A stretch of 64,000 nt of DNA from Allium sativum (GCA_030737875.1 CM060924.1:144516197-144580196); one strand, 5' to 3'. Numbered from the stretch's first letter, positions 49,559-62,514 are shown. Numbers and translations are program-made. The notes: a model not told the origin generated them from the sequence alone.

Positions 49559-50894
49559 TGTAAGAACCCGAAAAATCTGAACAAGTTTAAAAATTTTAAA
49601 TTGGCTATTTTAGTGGATTTTAAATATTTAAAATAAATATTTTAAATAATAAAGATGAAAAGTATGTTTGAATCGATGTTTGAAAATAAATATAATTATT
49701 TTAAATTATAAACAAGACCTGAAATGGCGCGGTAGTTTCAAAATTTCAATTCAAACTTTGATTGACTGTACCGGGTGCAAAATAAAATGGGTTTTAGTGA
49801 AATCGAAAATATTTAAATTTGTTAGTGAATATATTTCTAACGAATCTGAAAAATCGAAGTTTCATAGCGGGAATCAAAAGTTATGGCCAAATGAATTTTC
49901 AGAAAGGTCGCTATAGAGAATATATCGCCCTTGAAAATAGACATTTTGCAAACGACCTCAGAATTCGATGAAACCACTTTTGTTGGATCCGGGATGTAAA
50001 ATTATTGCTAGGTTTCAAATTCCATAATTTTAGAAGTTAATATGTGAGCGTGGCGAAGGAAAATGTGTTTGGTCAATTTCAGATAAATTGGATCGACTAG
50101 AAAATGGTCATTTTTCAAACGGTCTTAGAATTCGACGAAACTAGTTTTGTTGGGACTGTATCGTCAAAACATAGCTAGATTTATTTTTCGGGATTTTTAG
50201 AATCAGTATATGACCCCAGAAAATTGAAATGTACGTTCAAATCATATATTTTATGTTTCATATTTTAATTTGAAGAGAAACTGACTGAAACAGTCAAATG
50301 GTCCTATGAAACATATCCTATTGTGTTCGAAATGGGGGTATTTAGTTAGGGACGATAGTCGTTGGGTTTGGATTGGAGTTCGTATGAGATAAGGGGTATT
50401 TTTGAATTTTTAAAAATATATAAATAAAAAGAAAAATCTCATTGGCCAATCACTTTTTCTCTCTCCCCGCTTTTCTCCCTCCCTCTCCACGATCGACGGC
50501 GAAAACCCGTTCATTCCTTCCCGTCCACTTTTCAACCAAACCACGAAGAATTACACCCCGACCCAGTTGAACTTTTTGATGAGCTCACTCTCCTCTTCAA
50601 ATCCATAGTTGCTGCACCCTCCCTCGTCGACCCTACTGCGAGAATCGAGTTCCCAAAGTCATGACGTTCAAGCCACCGAATCTCCTCCACATGCGCTCGA
50701 GTTGGCCGCGCTTCTAGGGGGTGGTGCGCCTCTCCTAGCCTGTCAACGTGGCACAAGCCGATCGCGTTCAAGTGCTTCAGATTTGGCGAAAAATCAAAAC
50801 CTAGTTTTGAAGAATTTTGAAAGGTAACGGTTTAAATTGTTTTAAACTGTTCTATAGCACTTCTAAGCACCACAGATTTTGATTTCACAATAAA

Positions 50895-51990
50895 AATCAT
50901 ATCTTTTTCGTTTGTGGTCGAAATTCAGTGAAACAAGAGACGCGGGGACCGTGTGGACGTCTTCTACATTCTAGAAGAGACCGCATATTTTTCTGAGCCT
51001 TCTACAATTTTTAGAGGAGTGCAAACCAAAGTGAGATTTCTAAATTATAAACGATATGGAAACGACGATGTATAAATTATATGGTCGATGTATGATTTAT
51101 GTAAGCGTTGTACACCTCATGTATAAGCGTTGTATAAGTTGTATGTTCGATGTATAAGTTATATATGCAATGTAAAAATTATATATGCGATGAAATTACA
51201 TTGAAATGAATTGAAGTGAATCGAAACATATTTATATATGAATATAAACACACACACACACACTCCCCCCTCGTCCACAAACCATGGACGATATATATTG
51301 GTTGTGATATTGTTTGGATATTAGTTGATGTGAAATTTGGTGAATAATGTGAATGGTTGATAAAATTGTTTGTGGTTGAGAATGATTGATTGTGTTTGAA
51401 ATATACCCGCTTGTGGTTGAAATTAGAATAGGTTATGGAAAAGAAAAACATACTCGCCTGCGTGCGAACTAGATGTATGAAATCCCCATTGTCAAAAACC
51501 GCGAGGTTTTAAGGTAGAGCGAGGAGCCGTACATCGATACGGTGCCGGCTTTAACTACCCTGCCGTTATGCTGCCAAAATTTTCTGAAATATTTCTGTGT
51601 TTGATTTATTTTCATGTGTTGAAACTATATTCAGGTGTTGAATAGAAATTCATGTGTTGAGTGACATTCAAGTTTTCAAATAAATTGTTTTACAATAAAA
51701 ATTACATTTTTATCACCTATATGAAGTATATAAAATAATTGTGTTTTCAAATAAATTGTTTTACAATAAAAATTACATTTTTATCACCTATATGAAGTAT
51801 ATAAAATAATTGTGTGCTCAAATAAATTGTTTTACAATAAAAATTATTTATCACCTATACGAAGTATATAAAATAATCGTTTTTCGAAATAAATTGTTTT
51901 ACAATAAAAATCACATTTTTACCTTACGTATAAACTATAGAAAATAATCGTGTTTTGAAATAAATTGTTCGACAATAAAATCACATTTTT
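50895..51990. repeat. Right arm of large inverted repeat, with ~68-bp tandem array
   Basis: Reverse complement of 48051-49015. 51670-51990 has about five units of AAATAAATTGTTTTACAATA AAAATTACATTTTTATCACC, against about three in the left arm. Confidence 0.8.
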
Positions 51991-52763
51991 ATTATATATA
52001 TGAATTGTTAAAAATAGTGATGTGTGGAAATAAATATCAGTTGGATTAAAATATCATTTTTATCAAAGGTATAAAATGAATATGGTTTTGAAATCAAAGA
52101 AGAAATTACATTTATATATATATAATTAAAATAAATCAATAATGAAGCTGCAGTTTGTATTTTGAAACCGAGATTTCAAACGATTATTGCGGGAGATCCG
52201 ACCATCCGATTTTCCCGAAACCACAACCGTTGGGTTCGCTTTGGAAATATCTTTCCAACAACACCAACTTTATAAAGATCCAATGGTTGGATTGTCTGGA
52301 ATGTTTAATTCAATTCTGAAGAAAAACAGCACCAGAATCGATTATATATATATATATATAATTAAAATAAATCGAATAACGACACTGTAGTTCGAAATTT
52401 GAAATCGTAATTTCGAACGATTATACCGGGAGATCCGACCATCGGATTTTTCCAAAACTGAAACCGTTGGATTCATTTTGAAAAGATCTTTCTAATGATA
52501 TAAAATTTATGAAGATCCAATGGATAGATTTCTAGATATGTGTAAATCAAATCTGAATAAAAATAGCGCCACGGCCGCGTTATGGCCTAAGGCGTCATTT
52601 GAATGAATTGGCTATTTTTAAATAAATAAAAATAGCGCTAAATCGTGATAAAATATTATAAATGTATGAAAAGGAAATAAACTGAATTTATTCGCTTTAT
52701 TGGATATTTTATGATTGAATGTGTTTGGCGTGAAAACTACATTAAAGAACAGAATTAATGATG

Positions 52764-54379
52764 TCGAATAATTTAACCATTGAAATGAATTGATTTGAAA
52801 TTCTAAATATACGTGAATTATTTGAAATGGCCGAGTTAATTCTCATTTCCAATAATTGATCGACGATTAATGTCGAAGATATGAATACGGTGCAAGACCG
52901 ATGATCTTCATGTCGAATGGAGGGGTGCTACTGATGTTCGTGATAGGAGTTGCTACCTTGAAGGGGCTGAAGTAGTAGCCATCCGAACGTACATGTTGAT
53001 TGTACGGATGTGCAAGGAATAAAGACCCTCCGGTTTCGTTCAGACCCAGAACGGACTTGTAAATGGACTATGTGTCTGACATTGGATTTCATTCTGTGTG
53101 ATTGATAGACGTAACTTGCATGGCGTGAATTGCCTTTGTGGCATGCAAAGATGCAGTGAACAAAGCTTTTGTTGAAAAGCAGAGCTTTATGGTTGATGAT
53201 CAAAGCTGGTTGATGATCAAAGCAGGGCTTTGAATAGCTAGCTTTGTGTTTAGCGTTGTTTCGCGAGCCGTACACCCCGGTATGAGCCAAAAACGGGAGA
53301 GGACTTTAGGGAGGACCTGGGTTTCTTTCTAGCTAGGAGTGGTGTCAGATTTTACACGGCCTGACATTTTACTTATGTGAATGATGGATTGCGAGGCGCC
53401 TCGGTTAGTTCGGTCCCTTTAGAGCCGATGGTGTGGTCGGATATGACTAGTTTACACCCCATAGGGTGGGGAAACGCAGTGTTCAAGGTTTAAGTTTAAT
53501 CCACATCGAGTGGACCGGCCCTGACGATCCAAGGGTTGACAGAGTACTTGCCTAGGGCTCTGTCTAGAGAGTCTCGAAGCGGTAAGGACGATCCCTTACC
53601 TTGGTTCCTGACGGAATAAAATTTCCAAATACGACATCGTGCGGTTTTGATTGTATACCTATATTTGGCGACATTGTGGTTTGGGGCATTAATGCCTGCT
53701 ACGATTGATAGTTATGATTAAAATTGTTTTTGAAACATATAGACACTAGCAATAATATCAAATGATTTGTTTTGTTCGTATCAAGCATATTTTGGCCATT
53801 ATAAGGTAAACTCTATCTTCCAGTTTGTGTTGCAATATGTGATGCGAACTGAGTCGTATAATGGCTTTATTTTTATGAAAAAAGCATTGCGATGTTTAAA
53901 AGATTTACTTGTTTTAAAGCACTGGCAATCCAATGGAGTAAACCCGTTCTGCGTTAGCGGTGTGGTCCTATGATTGGTCATATTATAAAATAAGTTAAAG
54001 TAGATTTCTCATACCAGTCCCATGACTGACTCGTAGTTTGTTTCACTTGCAAACTCGGGTGCCCCTTTTTCTACACAGGCAGCCTTGTATTCAGGTTTTA
54101 GTAGGCTCTTTCTGGATAGCTGGAGCTGAAGATGGATTCTATCATTTATTTCTTTTTATGTTGTTCAGCTCCTATTGTACATATTATGTTTGTTTTTGGC
54201 TATAGACATTCATGTATAGCTGAACAGTATTTGCACTAAGTATGATCCTGTATACTGTGTAACTCTGATGATTATATTTATCCAGTATATTCTGTTGTAC
54301 ATTATCTGGTGTATTTATATATTTCTATTCTGCTGTTATCTGTTTATGTGTTATATTCCAAAGATTACCCTTGCCACCG
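52764..54379 (+). repeat. Duplicate copy 1 of LTR end region (empty site for E)
   Basis: Homologous to 54470-54586 joined to 58026-59487. Carries the unoccupied target TATGA at 52880-52884. Confidence 0.88.
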
Positions 54380-54470
54380 ACGTACGGGGTTCAAATATCC
54401 AATAAACCGAATAAATTCAGTTTATTTCCTTTTTATATACATAATAAAAATGTGATTTTTATTGTCGAAT
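54380..54470. other. Rearrangement junction with inverted 40-bp block
   Basis: 54394-54434 is the reverse complement of 52668-52707, and it is followed by a short LTR piece (AATAAAAATGTGATTTTTAT) joined at TGTCGA to the second duplicate copy. It looks like template switching or micro-homology repair. Confidence 0.75.
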
Positions 54471-54581
54471 AATTTAACCATTGAAATGAATTGATTTGAA
54501 ATTCTAAATATACGTGAATTATTTGAAAAGGCCGAGTTAATTCTCATTTCAAATAATTGATCGACGATTAAATGTCCAAGA

Positions 54582-54586
54582 TATGA
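54582..54586. repeat. Target-site duplication TATGA of solo LTR E (left)
   Basis: Pairs with 58026-58030; the single unduplicated TATGA is seen at 52880-52884. Confidence 0.95.
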
Positions 54587-54928
54587 TGTAACACCCCGTA
54601 TTTTCAGAGAATATTAAAAAAAATGGTTAATTATGAAGAAGTTATTAGGCCTTGAAGTTTGTATGCATATGAGAGAAATATATATAGATATATATAAAAA
54701 TTAAATAAATAAACATGCAAAAAAGGTTCAAAATAGCGAATTGGGAGGGGGAATAACCGAACCGGCCCATTTTTGAGGTCGACCCAAGCCTCGCTAGGTC
54801 GACTAGGGGTTAATCCAGGGTGTTTTGCTGTCATTCCGTGGGCCGATTCGCTCAAATGCATATTTTGCATTTGAATGGTTCTCATGATTCAGGGTTAATC
54901 TAATGGTCCTAAATAACTTCCTACACCT

Positions 54929-54936
54929 ATATATAC
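54929..54936 (+). promoter_or_regulatory. TATA box of LTR E
   Basis: CCTATATATACATCCC followed by ACCTAAACCTAAATCTC, placed 340 bp from the LTR start. Confidence 0.5.
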
Positions 54937-55789
54937 ATCCCTAACCTAAACCTAAATCTCATATACAATTCTCTGGCCTCCATTTCTCTCTTCCTCTCTA
55001 AAAATAAATAAATCAATGGCGTCTCTACTCTGCTGAAACCTAAGCTAGGACTTGTGCTTCTTTTTCCTCCAATTATGATTAGGATTAAAAGAGAACAGCT
55101 ACAACACCTTTTTCTTTTAGAATCCAACCAAGGCAAGTGCAGTTATTTTCCAATATAAACTTTAATTATAATTGTGACATGATTGTAAATCTGAATTTGA
55201 GATTGCGTATGTTCTGTTCTGATCAATTTTATTCTATATCTCTTTCTTCTTTCTGTTCTATAGCCAGGCTACCCCGAGCCTGCGCCCAATCTCATAAGAG
55301 ATTAACGCACGAACGTTAAACTTTGGGACAAATAATGAATGATGGCATAATTAGACATGGCTAATCTGTAACTAAAAGGACATAGCTTGTAAACTAGATT
55401 TAGATCTGTGCATATTCTGTGAATTGGAAGAAGAGGAACCATTGTATATTAACATGTGACTTGAGACATTGGACAAAACGCATATTTTTAAATTAAAGAT
55501 CTGTTATAATTTAAAGTTCTAGATTGTTGGGCATATTGTTTATATAGAGATTCATGATTTGGGATAAAAAGAGAATATGACTTAGGTGTAAAGATCTATA
55601 TTAAGATTTGATAACTGTTAAATGTGAATAACACCTAAGTAGGAGATCTTTGAATATATGACATGCGTGGCTATATTTGGTATATAATCATAATTATGAA
55701 TCATGACAATTATTTAGGTAGGCAAACTTAGGCCAAATTTATAATTAGGCAAGATATGTTTGTGAAACTTTAAGGAATGATTAAATCTG

Positions 55790-56150
55790 TTATATTTGCC
55801 TAATTTGCTAGTTCGGCTATATTTGCTTAATCTGCTAGTTCTGTTATATTGCCTAATCTGCTAGTTCTGTTATATTGCTTAATCTGCTAGTTCTACTCTA
55901 CTGCCTAGTCTGCTAGATCTGTTCATCTGCCAAATCCGTCATCTGCTAAGCCTGCTGAAAATGCCAAATCTGCTAAACTAAATCTGTTAAGATGCCTAAA
56001 CTGCTAAATCTGTTGAGATGCCTAAACTACTAAATCTGTTGAGATGCCTAATCTGTTATTTGCTAAATCTACTAGTTTGCTTAATCTGCTAAATCCGTTA
56101 AGTTGCCTAATCTGAAAAATCTGTTATCTGCTATATCTGTTGAGTTGGTA
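55790..56150 (+). repeat. Degenerate ~25-bp CTG/CTA-rich repeat zone in LTR E
   Basis: Recurring TAATCTGCTAGTTCTGTTAT and CCTAAACTGCTAAATCTGTT phrases with variable spacing. Confidence 0.7.
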
Positions 56151-57300
56151 TAATTAGTCCGCTAGTGACATAATCTGAATTGGCTATAGTTATGAATAAT
56201 TGACATGTATAATAGGGCGTGGGTATAAATGGTAAATCATTAATTAATCGGCCGCAAAGATAAACATGGCTAACTCGAGGTTAGAATGAGTTTGCGGTGT
56301 AATTCTGCCCGGAACCACCTGGCATATTCCAGTAGTCACAAACAATAGGTTCTAATGTGAGAAGTTAGTCATAACGTGCTTGAAACCCGAGGTTAGACTC
56401 AGTTTGCGACAGAAATCTGCCCGGAACCAACCGGCCTAACCAGTAGCCACAAACTGTCAGTCTAATGTAAGAGGTCTGGGCATTAATATTTAATTAATGA
56501 AAATCTGAGATAAATATGATGTCTAAAACGTGTTGGGCGAATAGGGTTAAACCCACTAGACTGATGAATTTAATGAATCTGTTCCGTGAATCTGTAGGCC
56601 CAATTACAAAGTTAGACAAATCTATAAGTCTGTTAATCTGTAACTGGTTAATCGGTAAGTCTGTTAAATATGTATATCTAATCCATTAGTCTAAAAACTT
56701 GTCTGATCTGTGAACTAGTTGATCTGAATTCTGTATGTCTGAACTTGTAAACAGGTTAATCTGAAATCTGTTAGTCTGGGGACACAAGGATAGGAAGGGA
56801 ATTACTTGTGTCATCTATTGTTTGGGACCCATATTAGTCAGTAATCCTTTCTGGTATCAAAACTTTGACCCAACAGTAGGTAGGGTCCGGGCACGCTTAC
56901 TGAACTAATTATAAGCGATTCATTCTGATAATGGCGAGGGGTGTTGATGGTGCGTTCCAACCGGGTCATGTGCGTGCATGGATCTCGGTCTGCCTCTGAG
57001 GATGTAAGACGCCGTGACATCTGTAAATAGGTCTGTGCCAATTGGTTGTCACTTTAGGGAGTGATACACCCTACTGTGGGACCGACACAGAGTATTTATG
57101 TATTAGGGAGCCGATCGCTTGGGGTAGGGTTTTAAGGTACACTTAGTTCTGTCTATTTCTATTAGTACCGTCTGTTTCTGTTGGGTGGTAACACCTGTCT
57201 GTTTCTGCGTGGTACCGTCTGTTCGGGTGGTAAAGGCCCATTTACTAGTGTACACCTAATTCTACATTCTATTTCCATAGGGATTAATCTGACTGTTTCT

Positions 57301-57440
57301 GTTCGGGTGGTAAAGGCCCATTATTAATATTCTGTTTCTGTCTGTTTCTGTTCGGGTGGTAAAGGCCCATTATCAGCATTCTGCTTCTGTCTGTTTCTGT
57401 TGGGGTGGTAAAGGCCCATTACTAGCATTCTCTTCTGTGG
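57301..57440 (+). repeat. 49-bp minisatellite in LTR E
   Basis: Three units starting GTTCGGGTGGTAAAGGCCCA at about 57301, 57350 and 57399, with a further isolated unit near 57218. Confidence 0.85.
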
Positions 57441-58025
57441 AAATTATTCTGTACCCGTTTCTGTTTCAGTTTATACATTAGGGTGACACCTAATCCTGTT
57501 ATACTAGTATTAGTGTAGAGAAGTGTAAAGTAATAGCTTATATCATTCTGTTCTTCTGTCATATCTGCTACATCTGTTACAGTTATCTCTCATCCAGTAT
57601 TTTCATGTCATGTTATTATTATCTGTTCATAACTGAAAATCACTGGACTTGCCAGACTTTTGTCTGACCCTTGTTGTATCGCCTCCTTTCTTCCGTTTCT
57701 CCCCCCAGGTTTTGTAGAAGGGAATACTCTAGCTTGATCCAGATTTCTTCCTCTTGCAGTGCTTAAAGTATGGCTTGTCTTCTTCTGTGGGGATTATGAT
57801 TTTAAACTATGCATTCTGAAGGCTTTTGTACAAGACTAATATTTTGTACTTGAATTCTGATATTGTGATTTGAAAGGATATAACGAAGCTTCTGTTGAAA
57901 TAAAGTTATAAAATTTTCAAGTACTGTTTTATCTGTCTTGTAAGTTTCTGTTCTGTTTACTAAAACGCTCCACCAAAGTTAAGGCATTCCCTTGTGGGTG
58001 ACCTTAACGAAGGTGGGGTGTTACA

Positions 58026-58030
58026 TATGA
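58026..58030. repeat. Target-site duplication TATGA of solo LTR E (right)
   Basis: Matches 54582-54586; C' sequence resumes here. Confidence 0.95.
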
Positions 58031-59529
58031 AGACGGTGCAAGACCAATGATCTTCACGTCAAATGGAGGAGTGCTACTGATGTTCATGATAGGAGTTGCT
58101 ACCTTGAGGGGCTGAAGTAGTAGCCGTCCGGACGTACATGTTGATTGTACGGATGTGCGAGGAATAAAGACCCTCCGGTTTCGTTCAGACCCAGAATGGG
58201 CTTGTAAATGGACTGTGTGTCTGACACTGGATTTCATTCTGTGTGATTGATAGACATCAGTTGCATAGCATGAATTGCCTGTGTGGCATGCAGAGATGCA
58301 GTGAACAAATCTTTTGTTGAAAAGCATAGCTTTGTGGTTGATGATCAAAGCAAGGCTTTGAATAGCTAGCTTTGTGTTTAGCGTTGTTTCGCGAGCCTTA
58401 CACCCCGGTATGAGCCAGAAACGGGAGAGGACTTCAGGGAGGACCTGCGTTTCTTTCTACCTAGGAGTGGTGTCAGACTTTACACGGCCTGACATTTTAC
58501 TTATGTGGATGATGGATTGCGAGGCGCCTCGGTTAGTTCGGTCTCTTTGGAGCCGATGGTGTGGTCGGATATGACCAGTTTACACCCCATAGGGTGGGGA
58601 AACGCAGTGTTCAGGGTTTAAGTTTAATCCACATTGAGTGGACCGGCCCTGACGATCCAAGGCTTGACAAAGTACTTGCCTGGGGCTCGGGCTAGAGAGT
58701 CTCGAAGCGACAAGGACGATCCCTTGCCATGGTTCATGACGGAATCCAATTTCCAAATACGACATCGTGCGGTTTTGATTGTATACCTATATATGGTGAC
58801 ATAGCGGTATGGGGCATTAATGCCATTTGCGATTGATAGTTATGATTGAAATTATTTTTGATACATATAGAAACTAGCAATAATATCAAATGATTTGTTT
58901 TGTTCATATCAAGCATATTTTGGCCACTATAAGGTAAAACCCTATCCTTCGGTTTGTGTTGCATTGTGTGATGGGAACTGAGTCTTATAACGGCTTCATT
59001 TCTATGAAAAGCATTGCGATGTTTAAAAGATTTACTTGTTTTAAAGCACCGACAACCCAATGGAGTAAACCCGTTCCGCATTAGCGGCGTGGTCCTGTGA
59101 TTGGCCATATTATAAAATAAGTTAAAGTAGATTTCTCATACCAGTCCCATGACTAACTCGTAGTTTGTTTCACTTGCAAACTCGGGTGCCCCTTTTTCTA
59201 CACGGGCAGCCTGTATTCAGGTTTTAGCAGCCTCTTTTTGGATAGCTAGAGCTGAAGATGGATTCTATCATTTATTCCTTTTTATGCTGTTCAGCTCCTA
59301 TTGTACATATTATGTTTTTTTCCGCTGTAGACATTCATGTATAGCTGAACTGTATTTGCACTAAGTATGATCTTGTATATTGTGTAACTCTGATGATTAT
59401 ATTTATCCAGTATATTCTGTTGTACATTATCTGGTGTATTTATTTATTTCTGTTCTGATGTTATCTGCTTATGTGTTATATTCCAAAGATTACCCTTGCC
59501 ACCGTGGAACGGGAGTTTGGGTCGTCACA
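58026..59529 (+). repeat. Duplicate copy 2 of C' LTR end region
   Basis: Homologous to 52880-54379 and extends to the authentic LTR end TCGTCACA at 59529. Confidence 0.88.
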
Positions 59530-60090
59530 AGAATACTCAATTTTCAAATGACCTAGGATTTCAACGAAACTAATTTTATAAAATCCGTAATACTTAATTA
59601 TTTTTAGATTTCTAGAATCACATCAATTTGAATTATTATGTGATAGTGCACGGTATAAAAGCATACTGATTAACCATTTGAAATAAAAATAGCAATTTTA
59701 CAAATGATATTCGAATTCAACGAAACCAGTTTCCATCATTTCTAAAATATTAACTTATTGTACGTTTACATATTTCATCACGACCGGAGTTCGTAAGGGT
59801 TCATATGAACTGAAACAGTGAACGCGGATAGTATAATGGGGTAGTTCGGCTCAGGTCCATGTTATGTTTCAAAATACAAAAAAAACTCCATGTCTAAAAA
59901 CTTGATAAATTAGGTCCTTGTCTTTCAAAAATCATCATAAAGTCAAAAAAAATATGAAAAATCAAATTAAATTCAACAAATAATCATAATCATATTCATG
60001 CATTAAAACTACAAAAAATATGATTCCAAAACAAAATAAAATAAAAAATATTCATGCTCCAGTATATTGCAACAAATAATGCAATTATTT
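59530..60090. other. AT-rich DNA, LTR-like remnants
   Basis: Contains AACGAAACTAATTTT and GAACTGAAACAGTG phrases resembling the early part of LTR C' (about 50100-50300), so probably an older relative. No gene. Confidence 0.4.
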
Positions 60091-60097
60091 TCTATTG

Positions 60098-60512
60098 TTG
60101 CTGATATTTCAGCAACTTTTCCAGTTATTTGCATCATTTAGAAAACAATTACTAATAATTCAGCAATTTATAGTAATAATTATAGAATTTGCTACAATTT
60201 TTTAATTCATCTTTTATTAACTTAATTTTACATCAAGTAAAAAATACTTGGTGAGATATCATCAATTATATATAATACTAGCTGATATATCAGCAAGTAT
60301 ACGTAAGCATTCCACCACCTTTAACATAATTGCTGATATATCACCAATTATATACAATAATTGCTGATATATCAGCAATAATTCATAAGCCATGCAAAAA
60401 AATAATCATAAATGCTGATATATTAGCAGTTATTCATTTGATTTTAAACTAAAATTATTGGTGAATAATTGCTGATGTATCAGCAATTCTTGACTATAAT
60501 TGCTGATTTTGC
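60098..60512. repeat. Cluster of 18-bp palindromes TTGCTGATATATCAGCAA
   Basis: Copies start at 60098, 60249 (degenerate), 60279, 60330, 60361, 60412 and 60469, with a half copy at 60500. The core is its own reverse complement; most copies differ from it by one or two bases. Start-to-start steps are 151, 30, 51, 31, 51, 57 and 31 bp. Confidence 0.85.
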
Positions 60513-61080
60513 TTTTTTTTCTGCAGATCACTTATGTGAATATATGCTTTTTTTGAATTATTTTATATAGTAGTGCCAAAAAATGATGAAAAACACGAAG
60601 CGAATAAAAACAGGGATCCGCTTTATATCAAACTTTAGGGAGGGAGTTGCTTTAAATGAAACTTTGAAATAAGGATCGTGCCTAATTGGAATATATATAA
60701 AAATATTCTTAGTCCCTTTCACCAAAAATAAAATCTCTGCCACGTTTTTTTCTTGTCAATTCTTAGTAGCACCATGTGCACGCCTGCAACATCTCTGCAA
60801 ATAAAAAACAGAAAAAGTATCTCTGCCTCACCATGTTCTCTTTGTCCTTTCAAGCACTTCGCACATTCTACTTTCTTTTTCCTTGGCAAACAAGTATACT
60901 CGATCTTTTATATAGCACACTATTTCATTCTGGACAGACAAAAAAAATAAACTGGGCTTCATTTTCCTCTTCATTGAACACAGTAAACAAACAAAACCAC
61001 GAATCTTAGAAAAATCATAGTAAACACTTTTCTTAATGAAATTTCGCGAGACCGGATCCATTGCAATCGTGGGTTAAAGG
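60513..61080. other. No feature recognised
   Basis: AT-rich sequence with T-rich runs. Frames at 60753-61061 overlap on both strands and show no family features. Confidence 0.5.
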
Positions 61081-61520
61081 GCTTTGCAACAACATGCTCA
61101 AAGAAGGGTTCGAAAATTTAATTTTCACACCTATTTCGGGGTAGCATGGGTAATCGGTGAACTCTGGCAAGCTAAAAGGTGTGTGGGTAGGGGGCAAGGC
61201 AAGGTGGTGTTAGATTCAGGAGGCTTAGGCACACGTACCGACAGAGTTCGGTGGGTATTGGTGTTAGTAGATATCGTTATCTTTCTCATGGCAGTGCCTG
61301 ACATGGTCATTACATGTTGAGATGGAGGCTTTGGGTTGAGTGTGGTAGCGACGAGGTGATGCAGATCGAGGTGAGAAGCTTGATGTCGGGTTCGGTTTGG
61401 GAATTTGAAGCTTGAATGGGCGTGAGAATGATGGTAGTTTCTTAGCTTTGTTCCAGGAGGTAATGGGTGCGTTTCTTGTAAAATGGGAAAGATGACGAGG
61501 AGGGAATTAACAGTGATTAA
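61081..61520. other. Moderate-GC island without recognised gene
   Basis: Higher G+C than flanks and purine-rich on the plus strand (GGGTAGGGGGCAAGGCAAGG). A 78-codon frame at 61084-61320 has no recognisable motif apart from a hydrophobic C-terminus. It could be a transcribed part of an old LTR. 61521-62514 is AT-rich with no supported feature. Confidence 0.35.
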
Positions 61521-62514
61521 GGTTTGTTAATGTGGATTAAGATAATAATTTGAATTAATGTTATGTTTAGATTTATTGAAGAATCTTAATTTAATCAAAA
61601 TTTGTAATGTGAATATTTATTTCATATGTTGATAGAATTTCATGAAACAAGTCACGATGGGATCGTACAGACAAAGGCCATGCGCATGAGCTGGTTTGGA
61701 AGAATTTAGAGTTAATTGGAATATTATATAATTTCAATTGCTTGCTTGAAATTATATATATCGTCTTGAAATCGTCGATCGAACACGAAAAGTGAGTTAA
61801 CTCTCACGCCTTAAGGAATTCTATGATGTGATTAAATTCATATAACTATATTTTATCGTCGTTAATATAAATTGAATGCTTATATGCCTTGGATGCTTAT
61901 TGTTTGTTGTTGACTGACGTTTTTAATATTACTATTGTTTTAATTGATTTAGATTAGATTATTTTATTCATATGCAATTATAAAATGAATTATGAACCGT
62001 GATGTAGGGAAAAACAGGTTGGAGGGATCCAACTGGATTCCTCAAATATTTTTGTTATTCAATTTCATATTTTTCATATATGAACCATTGACCCCAGTTA
62101 CATTAAAACCTATATGGATGTTGATTGTTTAATTGAAATTCAATAATTGTTGTGCTTTAATCAACAAACAACATTGATTAAGTGATTGACACCAGAGGGC
62201 CAAATTTTATCTTTTCAAGACGTTGATTGGCCGTCAAACAAATCGACGTAGTTTAAGTTGTAAAATTTATTTCTAATAACTAAAGTAAGGTTTTATGTTC
62301 TATTTGATATAAATAGAATTTTATAAAATAAATTTATATTTTATAGTCAATTTTTATAAAGTAATTATAAATGATTTATTTGATTTTTTAATCAATTTAT
62401 AAGCAATGAAATCAAAAATTATTCTAAGGGTTAATAATTTGGAATGATTTTTTTTAAGAAACAATCGAGCGAGTTTATATTAAATTAATTATATTATTAA
62501 TTAATTTATTTAAG

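Larger units (their letters stand above)
54587..58025 (+). mobile_element. Solo LTR E, 3439 bp, related to element B LTR
   Basis: Starts TGTAACACCCCGT and ends GGTGGGGTGTTACA, the same termini as LTR B, with a perfect TATGA duplication and no internal region. It has a TATA box near 54929, the duplicated CGAGGTTAGA...CCCGGAACCA pair at 56276 and 56388 (112-bp step, as in B), a CTG-rich short-repeat zone at 55790-56150 and a 49-bp minisatellite at 57301-57440. The sequence between these landmarks differs strongly from B, so it is a separate subfamily. Its frames, including 56838-57041 minus, are not supported as genes. Confidence 0.93.
49559..59529 (+). mobile_element. C' : diverged C-family LTR, internally duplicated, hosting solo LTR E
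   Basis: Starts TGTAAGAACCCG and ends TTTGGGTCGTCACA, as an LTR of the C family read in its own direction. 49559-54379 covers nearly the whole LTR but lacks its last few dozen bases. 54380-54470 is a scrambled junction, and 54470-54586 plus 58026-59529 repeats the last 1.6 kb and supplies the true end. The GC-richer block at 50450-50830 is far more diverged from element C than the rest. Frames inside are not shared with element C and are not called as genes. Confidence 0.8.

Noticed and set aside
50532..50827. Overlapping plus and minus frames of 72-79 codons in a GC-richer block
   Set aside because: The position equals the leader block of LTR C', frames on both strands overlap, and neither is shared with element C.
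56838..57041. 67-codon minus frame in solo LTR E
   Set aside because: Inside an LTR with no family features; the corresponding region of LTR B encodes a different frame.
49559..59529. Two complete LTRs of one C' element in tandem
   Set aside because: Copy 2 begins in the middle of the LTR and the junction holds inverted snippets, so it is an internal duplication, not a second LTR.
61084..61320. 78-codon frame in moderate-GC island
   Set aside because: No recognisable domain and no supporting neighbour; listed only as an island.
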